Below, one piece after another: positions 1 to 5,086 of a DNA stretch of 8,060 nucleotides; the stretch's first letter is position 1, and every line of letters starts with the position of its first letter. Origin of the DNA: Lachnospiraceae bacterium (GTDB taxonomy: Bacteria; Bacillota; Clostridia; Lachnospirales; Lachnospiraceae); contig JAJQCU010000404.1 of NCBI GenBank assembly GCA_021202575.1, positions 1 through 8,060 on the forward strand. The letters run 5' to 3'. The notes beneath the pieces were generated by a model. It made no database searches. It was not told the DNA's origin and saw only the letters and a program-made list of their open reading frames with translations. The translations under genes and the position numbers were made by a program.

Positions 1-961
1 GCTCGATGGCCATAATTTCCAGAAAACGCTCATAGCCGCTGTAGCCGCTCTGGAACTGTTCCGTAAAATTGATCAGGGTCTTGATCGGGTCCGTAAAGAC
101 GCTGATATACAGAAGGAAGGTCAGAAGGTCTGTGACGTCCAGATTTCCCCCGGTGATGAGATACGCGCCGACTGCTACCACCAGAATCTGAATCAGCGTG
201 GAAAAGCTGCTCATGCCGCCGTTATAGATTCCCATGAAGAAATAGCGTTCCTTCTTGGAATCCAGAAATTCATCATTGCCTCTGGCAAACTTCTCACACT
301 CAATATCCTCATTGGCGAAGGATTTCACCACCCGGATGCCGGACAGATTATCCTCAATCTGGGCGTTGATTTCCGCCAGCCGGGCCCGGTTCTTGCGGGC
401 GGAAATCATCATGTCTGTATTGAACACACAGGCATAAACGGCCATCACAGGCACCATGACAAAGGCCGACAGAGACAGCGTTGGGCTGATCGAGGCCAGA
501 CTCACCAGCGCTCCGATGATCTTGATCACGGAAATAACGATATTCTCCGGCCCATGGTGCAGAAGCTCCGTGATGTCAAACAGGTCGGAGGTGATCCGGC
601 TCATCAGCTGGCCGACCTTTTCATCGTCATAAAAGGAAAAGGACAGCTTCTGATAATGATCAAAGATTTCCGCCCGCATGTCGTACTCAATCTTCGCGCC
701 CATCACGTGGCCGTAATAGGATACGTAATAATTGCAGAAGGCGGACAAAAGCACCAGCGCCAGCATGATGATTCCCAGGAAAAGAAGGTTTGAGAGCGCC
801 TCCTCTCTTTCCATATAAATGACGGTGCCGGTGATGCGGCGGATGATAAGCGGAAGCGCCAGGGCCGCGGCGGACTGCAGCAGGGCGAAAAACATGTCCG
901 CCCAGAAAACGCCCAGGTAGGGCTTATAATATTGTACAAGCTTTTTCAGATTTTCCTTCAT
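1..961 (-). CDS. ABC exporter, N-terminal transmembrane domain (3' end off window)
   Basis: Membrane half of a type IV ABC exporter, probably the usual fused permease-ATPase polypeptide; the frame stays open to the left edge, giving 320 residues of an expected 570-620. I translated it by hand from the ATG at 961-959. Hydrophobic segments lie at about residues 17-41, 58-83, 141-180 (two helices), 250-271 and 278-298, giving the six-helix pattern. Family motifs are visible: the first intracellular loop FSFYDDEKVGQLMSRITSD (108-126) and the second loop with LSGIRVVKSFANED (206-219). The segment EQFQSGYSGYERFLEI (301-316) is the usual link to the nucleotide-binding domain, so Walker A/B should lie just beyond the window. 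A GAGGAG ribosome site (976-981) sits 14 nt before the ATG, which is long. The substrate cannot be told from this domain; the partner could be itself or a second exporter gene downstream. The gene follows a terminator-like hairpin and no promoter of its own is obvious. Confidence 0.88.
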   Translation of the reverse strand, partial: MKENLKKLVQYYKPYLGVFWADMFFALLQSAAALALPLIIRRITGTVIYMEREEALSNLLFLGIIMLALVLLSAFCNYYVSYYGHVMGAKIEYDMRAEIFDHYQKLSFSFYDDEKVGQLMSRITSDLFDITELLHHGPENIVISVIKIIGALVSLASISPTLSLSAFVMVPVMAVYACVFNTDMMISARKNRARLAEINAQIEDNLSGIRVVKSFANEDIECEKFARGNDEFLDSKKERYFFMGIYNGGMSSFSTLIQILVVAVGAYLITGGNLDVTDLLTFLLYISVFTDPIKTLINFTEQFQSGYSGYERFLEIMAIE

Positions 962-983
962 GTAAATTTCGTTTTCTCCTCAT

Positions 984-1024
984 AAAACCGGGAAGGCCGT
1001 TTTTCCTTTCAAAACCGCCTTCCC
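984..1024 (-). terminator. Intrinsic terminator-like hairpin after glgX
   Basis: Two 14-nt arms at 1011-1024 and 990-1003 pair at 13 of 14 positions (one G-G mismatch in minus-strand RNA) around a 7-nt loop. In the minus direction the stem is followed by GG and then four T (987-984). The T-run is short, so termination may be partial. It has no T-run in the plus direction. It lies 58 nt after the glgX stop codon and 23 nt before the ABC exporter start, which fits an end to the glgX transcript. Confidence 0.6.
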
Positions 1025-1081
1025 ATCAGCAGACAGCCCGGAATGTTCCCCATCGGGCATGAATAACTCAGTAACCTTACA

Positions 1082-3205
1082 TCAAAACTGCCTTCCCGTA
1101 AATACCGCCACCGTTCTGGGCCGCAGGGTATATCCGTGGGTGATCCTCGTTTCCTGCGGCTCATGGAAAAAGAAGCAGCCGTTTTCATCCCCATAGGTAT
1201 CGGCGGAGAGATACCATTCCCCCTGCTGTTTTAAATCAGGAAGGGTGATGTACACCTCCTCCCAGTTGGTGTTGACGGCCAGGTACACCAGATCATCCTT
1301 CCCCTTCCGGGTATCATACCCGGCAAAGCTGACGCAGAAGGTCCTCATGAAATGATCCAGATCCTCGGTCACCTTCGCGTCCGGCGCGTGTACCATCATT
1401 CTGGGCATGCCGCACACAGGGTCCGGCAGGCGCTTGCGGATCACCACATGCTCCTTTCGATAACTGATCATAAACTTAAAAAACTGAAATAAATCCTGAT
1501 TTTTTTCCAGGAGGCTCCAGTCCAGCCAGGAAATCTCATTGTCCTGACAATAGCTGTTATTGTTGCCAAACTTGGTGTTGCCGAACTCATCCCCGGCCAG
1601 GAACATAGGCGTCCCCCGGCTGCACATCAATACCGCCACCGCGTTGCGAATCATCCGGTACCTGAGCTTTAAAACCGCCGGATCGGAGGTATCCCCCTCC
1701 GCCCCGCAGTTCCAGCTGTGGTTGTCGTCCGTTCCATCCGTATTGTGCCAGCCGTTATTTTCATTGTGCTTGTCATTATAGGCGTAAAGGTCATACAGGG
1801 TAAAACCGTCATGGCAGGTGAAGAAATTGACGCAGGAATCATAGCCCGCGTACCTGTCGTTGTCATACTCAAAGCCGCCGTAGAGGTCGATGGAGCCGCA
1901 GATGCTCATCATGGCGGTATGCGCCATCCAGTTTTCTCCCTTTAAGTATCCCCGCATGGTATCCCGGTAGCGGCCGTTCCACTCCGCCCAGCGCTTGCTG
2001 GCCGGAAAGCTCCCCACCTGGTACATGCCGCCCGCGTCCCAGGCCTCGGCAATCAGCTTCACCCGGCTTAACACCGGGTCGTAGGCCAGACTTCTCAGAA
2101 GGGGCGGGTTGTTCATGGGCGAGCCGTCCTCATTTCTGCCCAGGATCGTGGCCAGGTCAAAGCGAAATCCGTCCACCCGGTAATTGATGGTCCAGTACCG
2201 CAGGCTTTCCGTCACCAGATTCTGAACGATGGGGTGGCTGCAGTTTAAGGTATTGCCGCAGCCGCTGAAATTATAATAGTTGCCGTCCGGCGTCAGCATA
2301 TAATAAATCTGATTATCAAAGCCCTTAAAGGAAAAGAAGGGTCCCCGCTCATTTCCCTCCGCCGTGTGGTTGAACACCACGTCCAGAATCACCTCAATAT
2401 CATTCTTGTGAAGCTCCCGGATCAGCTCCTTCAACTCCCTGCCGGCGAAATTCTTTTCATCCACGGAAGCGTACTCCGCGTTGGGCGCGAAAAAGCTGAC
2501 CGTATTATACCCCCAGCACTCTAAAAGCTGCTTTCCGTCCACCTCTCTGGCGTTCATGCACTCGTCAAACTCAAAGACAGGCATCAGCTCCACCGCGTTG
2601 ATCCCCAGCTCCTTCAGATAGGGAATCTTTTCCTGAATACCGGCGAAGGTGCCCCTGTGGCGGACGCCGGAATTCTCATTCTGGGTAAAGCTCCTGACAT
2701 GCATCTCGTAAATGACCAGGTCGCTCATGGACCTGGCCGACTGCCGCTCACTGCGCCAGTCAAAGGTATCCGACACCACCCTGGCGTGATAATGGGACGG
2801 CTTCTGTCCCCAGGTGCCCTGGCAGGCCACGGATTTGGCGTAGGGGTCAAGCAGAACCGCGTTTTTATTGAAAATATGTCCCTTCTCCGGCTCATAAGGG
2901 CCATCAATACGGTAGGCATACTCAAACTCGGAAATATCCAGGCCGTACACCATCATGGAATACATATCCCCGATCTGAAATTCCTCCGGGAAGGGCAGCA
3001 CCGCGTAGGGCTCATCCTCCCCATTGTGGAAAAGCAAAAGCTCACAGGAGGTTCCGAAGTGCGTGTGGATCGTAAAATTGACGCCAAATGTCATGGGCGT
3101 CGCGCCGTTCCACTCAAAAATTCCCTGATGGACATAATACTCCCCGATCTTCTTGGTGGGAATCATATTCTTCACCCGCACCGCCCCATCGTTGATCTCT
3201 ATCAT
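1082..3205 (-). CDS. glgX: Glycogen debranching enzyme GlgX / isoamylase-type GH13 alpha-1,6-glucosidase
   Basis: Hydrolyses alpha-1,6 branch points of glycogen or limit dextrins in the cytoplasm; no signal peptide is present. The 707 residues match the usual GlgX/isoamylase length (about 650-720). An N-terminal CBM48-like beta domain occupies about residues 20-110 (GVNFTI at 41-46, DGPYEP at 101-106). The GH13 barrel follows with all conserved regions: DVVFNH (275-280), GFRFDLA with nucleophile Asp350, LIAEAWD with acid/base Glu387, and CHDGFTLYD with His465 and transition-state Asp466. HNTDGTDDNHSWNCGAEG (487-504) and GTPMFLAGDEFGN (531-543) are typical of the GlgX group rather than of pullulanases. 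A C-terminal beta domain closes the protein. The start is the ATG at 3205, preceded by the weak site AAAGGCGGGAAG. It has its own candidate promoter and a terminator-like hairpin downstream, so it is probably monocistronic. No other glycogen gene is nearby. An archaeal-type TreX-like isoamylase specificity cannot be excluded. Confidence 0.9.
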   Translation of the reverse strand: MIEINDGAVRVKNMIPTKKIGEYYVHQGIFEWNGATPMTFGVNFTIHTHFGTSCELLLFHNGEDEPYAVLPFPEEFQIGDMYSMMVYGLDISEFEYAYRIDGPYEPEKGHIFNKNAVLLDPYAKSVACQGTWGQKPSHYHARVVSDTFDWRSERQSARSMSDLVIYEMHVRSFTQNENSGVRHRGTFAGIQEKIPYLKELGINAVELMPVFEFDECMNAREVDGKQLLECWGYNTVSFFAPNAEYASVDEKNFAGRELKELIRELHKNDIEVILDVVFNHTAEGNERGPFFSFKGFDNQIYYMLTPDGNYYNFSGCGNTLNCSHPIVQNLVTESLRYWTINYRVDGFRFDLATILGRNEDGSPMNNPPLLRSLAYDPVLSRVKLIAEAWDAGGMYQVGSFPASKRWAEWNGRYRDTMRGYLKGENWMAHTAMMSICGSIDLYGGFEYDNDRYAGYDSCVNFFTCHDGFTLYDLYAYNDKHNENNGWHNTDGTDDNHSWNCGAEGDTSDPAVLKLRYRMIRNAVAVLMCSRGTPMFLAGDEFGNTKFGNNNSYCQDNEISWLDWSLLEKNQDLFQFFKFMISYRKEHVVIRKRLPDPVCGMPRMMVHAPDAKVTEDLDHFMRTFCVSFAGYDTRKGKDDLVYLAVNTNWEEVYITLPDLKQQGEWYLSADTYGDENGCFFFHEPQETRITHGYTLRPRTVAVFTGRQF

Positions 3206-3278
3206 ATCGCTTCCCGCCTTTCATGCATTGTCTTTATTGTGAAAAACAAATATCGTGTTTTTGCCCAAATACTTTTCC

Positions 3279-3307
3279 AGTATAACCCATCTTTTTCCAT
3301 AAGTCAC
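3279..3307 (-). promoter_or_regulatory. Candidate sigma-A promoter of glgX
   Basis: On the minus strand a -10 box TATACT (3284-3279, 5 of 6 to TATAAT) lies 17 bp from a -35 box GTGACT (3307-3302, 4 of 6 to TTGACA). The surroundings are AT-rich, unlike the flanking genes. Transcription would start near 3272, giving a leader of about 67 nt before the glgX ATG. Prediction by eye only. Confidence 0.5.
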
Positions 3308-3355
3308 GAAATTTTTAGTAATTTCCCATTACCCCAGTTTTTTCTCACATTAGTA

Positions 3356-3379
3356 CCGGACTCTGCCGAACAGAGCCGG
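3356..3379 (-). terminator. Hairpin downstream of spoIVB, possible terminator without a T-run
   Basis: Arms 3371-3379 and 3356-3365 form a 9-bp stem (CCGGCTCTG against CAGAG-T-CCGG) with one bulged base and a UUCGG loop in minus-strand RNA. It starts 36 nt after the spoIVB stop. No T-run follows in either direction, so it does not meet the intrinsic-terminator pattern; it may mark a transcript 3' end produced in another way or stabilise the mRNA end. Confidence 0.4.
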
Positions 3380-3414
3380 GAAATGAAATATCTGTTTCGC
3401 GATTTCTGTGCTGC

Positions 3415-4668
3415 CTACTGCTCCAGCATCGTCGTCAGAAAAATCCCATACCCCTTCTGCGGCGAATTCACAAACACATGGGTCACCGCTCCAATCACCT
3501 TATCCCCCTGGATAATCGGGCTCCCGCTCAGCCCCTGCACAATTCCTCCCGTGATTTCCAGAAGCTCCGGATCCGTGACCGTGATTTCCAGCGCTTTATT
3601 CTGATCGGAGGAATCTGTATGGACCGCCGTAATCTCCACATCATAATATTTTCTCTCCCCGTCCACCGTGCAGATCATCTGCGCATATCCGGTCTCCACC
3701 TCCTCAGGATAGCCCACAGCCACAGACTCCCACTCCGACAGGCGGGAACGCAGCGTGGAATTGCAGCTTCCGAAAATACCGTACTCATTGTTCCGGTAAA
3801 TATCGCCCAGAAGCTGATCCGCCCTGTACTCGATCACGCCCGTCAGCTCCCCGGGGGAACCGGCCTCCCCCTTTTTCACCGCCAGAATCTCCGTCTCATA
3901 CAGACTGCCCTGCTCCAGGTGGACAATCTCTCCCGTATCGCTGTCATGAATTCCATGGCCCAGGGCCCCGAAGCTTCCAAGCTCGTCCATATAAGTCAGC
4001 GTGCCAATGCCCTGGGCGTTGTCCCTGATCCAGATGCCGAGCTGATACCCTCCTTCCTCATTCTGTACCGGCGTCACCCTCGCGTCAAAGACCTGCTGAT
4101 TTCTGTTGATCGTCAGAACCAGGCTCTCCCCGCCGCTTTCCTCCACAGCCCTCACCACATCCGACTTGCTGTCCACAGTCTCTCCGTTGACCGCCAGAAT
4201 GTAATCCCCATTCTGCAGCACATACTCCGCGGGGCTCACCGCGCCTCCCGCTGTCTCCACTGTATCCACACTCACGACCATGACTCCCTCCGTCTCTATA
4301 TAAATGCCGATGGGAATGCCGCCTGGAATCACATAAGTACGGTCCACCACCTCCAGAGACACCGTTTTGACGCTGAAAATTCCCAGAAGCTTCAGCTCCA
4401 TCTCGTAGTCCGCCAGATTTTCAGCCAGCAGCTGCACTGTCCGGCCCAGGCTGACCACCATGCTGTCCGCTTCGCTTTCCTTCAGATGGATGGTACCCGT
4501 CAGCGGAAGGTCATAGTCCAGAGTCTGGATTTCCCCGCTGGTCACATGAAGAATATCCGGCACCGCGGCGGAATAATACTGAATGGCGAAGCTGCACAGA
4601 GAAGACAGGACCGCGGACAGTCCCAGCAGAGAGATAAATGTTCTTTTGATCCATTGTCCTTTTTTCAT
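3415..4668 (-). CDS. spoIVB: SpoIVB sporulation serine peptidase (S55 family)
   Basis: In Bacillus, SpoIVB is made in the forespore, crosses into the intermembrane space and cleaves SpoIVFA, which triggers SpoIVFB processing of pro-sigma-K. From the chosen start it has 417 residues, close to the 426 of B. subtilis. It has a short basic N-terminus, one membrane segment at about 8-32, a PDZ domain at about 127-200 (GDYILAVNGETVD at 154-166), and the S55 protease domain. The catalytic residues are His238 in FGALGHGIHDSDTG, Asp366 in VTDPELLE and Ser381 in QGLSGSP; the spacings of 143 and 15 residues match B. subtilis His236, Asp363 and Ser378 (142 and 15). The tail motif GAVTHVFVNSPQKGYG is also present. 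I chose ATG 4668 over an in-frame GTG at 4686, because AGAGGT lies 7 nt before the ATG while the GTG has no good site. A long structured gap separates it from recN. No convincing sigma-F or sigma-G promoter was seen. Confidence 0.95.
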   Translation of the reverse strand: MKKGQWIKRTFISLLGLSAVLSSLCSFAIQYYSAAVPDILHVTSGEIQTLDYDLPLTGTIHLKESEADSMVVSLGRTVQLLAENLADYEMELKLLGIFSVKTVSLEVVDRTYVIPGGIPIGIYIETEGVMVVSVDTVETAGGAVSPAEYVLQNGDYILAVNGETVDSKSDVVRAVEESGGESLVLTINRNQQVFDARVTPVQNEEGGYQLGIWIRDNAQGIGTLTYMDELGSFGALGHGIHDSDTGEIVHLEQGSLYETEILAVKKGEAGSPGELTGVIEYRADQLLGDIYRNNEYGIFGSCNSTLRSRLSEWESVAVGYPEEVETGYAQMICTVDGERKYYDVEITAVHTDSSDQNKALEITVTDPELLEITGGIVQGLSGSPIIQGDKVIGAVTHVFVNSPQKGYGIFLTTMLEQ

Positions 4669-4675
4669 AAACCAT

Positions 4676-4681
4676 ACCTCT
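4676..4681 (-). promoter_or_regulatory. Ribosome binding site that decides the spoIVB start
   Basis: AGAGGT on the minus strand is 7 nt upstream of ATG 4668-4666. It lies inside the 18 nt that would be coding if the GTG at 4686 were used, so it argues for the shorter protein. Confidence 0.65.
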
Positions 4682-4692
4682 GACACGTTCCG

Positions 4693-4718
4693 GCGCGGGC
4701 CTCATGATATGCCCGTGC
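4693..4718 (-). repeat. GC-rich hairpin in the spoIVB leader
   Basis: Arms GCACGGGC (4718-4711) and GCCCGCGC (4700-4693) pair at 7 of 8 positions around a 10-nt loop. The stem ends 11 nt before the spoIVB ribosome site. It would form only in a transcript reading through the leader; an effect on translation is inference. Confidence 0.45.
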
Positions 4719-4755
4719 GGCCGCCGTCCACTAATAGGCTACTTATTCACAGCCG

Positions 4756-4835
4756 CTTCCCCCTCATGCGCAATCCCGCCCGCTTCGCGTGCTTTCCCGC
4801 CCCTTACAGGGCTAAGATTGCTTATGTGGGGGAAG
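4756..4835. repeat. Long inverted repeat, hairpin D
   Basis: Arm cttccccctcatgcgcaatc (4756-4775) pairs with gattgcttatgtgggggaag (4816-4835) at 17 of 20 positions. The 40-nt interior is C-rich on the plus strand and holds small foldbacks such as CCCT-GTA-AGGG and CGC-GAA-GCG on the minus strand. Confidence 0.75.
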
Positions 4836-4852
4836 TGACTGATTCTCAGTCA
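4836..4852. repeat. Perfect 7-bp hairpin C
   Basis: tgactga (4836-4842) and tcagtca (4846-4852) are exact reverse complements around a 3-nt loop. It fills exactly the space between hairpins D and B, so the three helices could stack end to end. Confidence 0.7.
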
Positions 4853-4920
4853 ACCTGAAAAATATAATCAGCCTCTTACAAGCAAACTGCGCTTGACGAG
4901 TCTGTTTATATCTTTCAGGT
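4853..4920. repeat. Long inverted repeat, hairpin B
   Basis: Arm acctgaaaaatataatcag (4853-4871) pairs with ctgtttatatctttcaggt (4902-4920) at 17 of 19 positions. Inside, CTC and CAAGC pair with GCTTG and GAG across a small internal loop, so the helix probably continues towards a short apical loop. Confidence 0.78.
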
Positions 4921-4921
4921 C

Positions 4922-5022
4922 GGCTGCGAATAGTAACAAAAGAGGCACAAGTCTAAGGCCAAAAGCCCCGGATTTGCGCCTCTTATGTAGTATGGTTTAT
5001 TTCATGGTTCCTATTCGCGGCC
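4922..5022. repeat. Nested inverted repeat, hairpin A
   Basis: Outer arms 4922-4937 (ggctgcgaatagtaac) and 5007-5022 (gttcctattcgcggcc) pair at 14 of 16 positions. Inner arms 4940-4953 (aagaggcacaagtc) and 4971-4984 (gatttgcgcctctt) pair at 12 of 14 plus one wobble. A further GGCC/GGGGC foldback lies at the tip. The unpaired 4985-5006 makes the structure lopsided. Confidence 0.75.
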
Positions 5023-5026
5023 AACG

Positions 5027-5080
5027 AAAAAAATAATCAGGGCCGCTACATTCGCGATACTGAGAAGAAGCCGCGAATAT
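5027..5080 (-). terminator. Possible terminator of the nadK-argR-recN operon
   Basis: Just after the recN stop, ATTCGCG (5078-5072) and CGCGAAT (5056-5050) form a perfect 7-bp stem, extendable by a U-G and an A-U pair, with a 15-nt loop. A run of seven T follows at 5033-5027, but about 14 nt past the stem rather than directly after it. This spacing is poor for an intrinsic terminator, and a GC helix (5041-5046 with 5017-5022) would loop the T-run out. Low to moderate confidence. Confidence 0.35.
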
Positions 5081-5086
5081 TTTCAT

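Larger units (their letters stand above)
4756..5022. other. Block of four abutting hairpins between recN and spoIVB
   Basis: This covers most of the 418-bp gene-free gap (4669-5086). Four inverted repeats follow each other with no spare bases: 4756-4835, 4836-4852, 4853-4920 and, after one base, 4922-5022. The three larger ones have 16-20-nt outer arms with two or three mismatches each, and they hold inner hairpins. Wobble pairs do not favour a strand: among the mismatched positions I count two G-T pairs on the minus strand and three on the plus strand. No reading frame longer than about 43 codons crosses the block on the minus strand. It could be a structured RNA, a leader of spoIVB, a 3' element of the recN operon, or a dispersed palindromic (MITE-like) element. 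I do not recognise a named family. Confidence 0.7.

Noticed and set aside
2657..3604. 315-codon open frame on the plus strand opposite the glgX 5' end, the spacer and the spoIVB end
   Set aside because: No domain is recognisable, and it crosses two confidently called genes and a promoter region on the other strand.
3478..4683. 401-codon open frame on the plus strand opposite spoIVB
   Set aside because: It mirrors spoIVB almost exactly, its translation is rich in His, Arg and Leu with no recognisable domain, and SpoIVB itself has intact catalytic motifs. It is an antisense shadow of a GC-biased gene.
4669..4686. Upstream GTG start for SpoIVB (six extra residues)
   Set aside because: No ribosome site at a suitable distance; a good one lies inside the extension, correctly spaced for ATG 4668.
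4834..4857. TTGACT within hairpin C as a -35 box for spoIVB
   Set aside because: No -10-like sequence lies 16-18 bp downstream on the minus strand; that stretch is C-rich.
4756..5022. CRISPR array or tRNA/rRNA gene as the explanation of the repeats in the recN-spoIVB gap
   Set aside because: The repeats are inverted pairs of different sequences, not regularly spaced direct copies, and no tRNA cloverleaf or rRNA motif was found.
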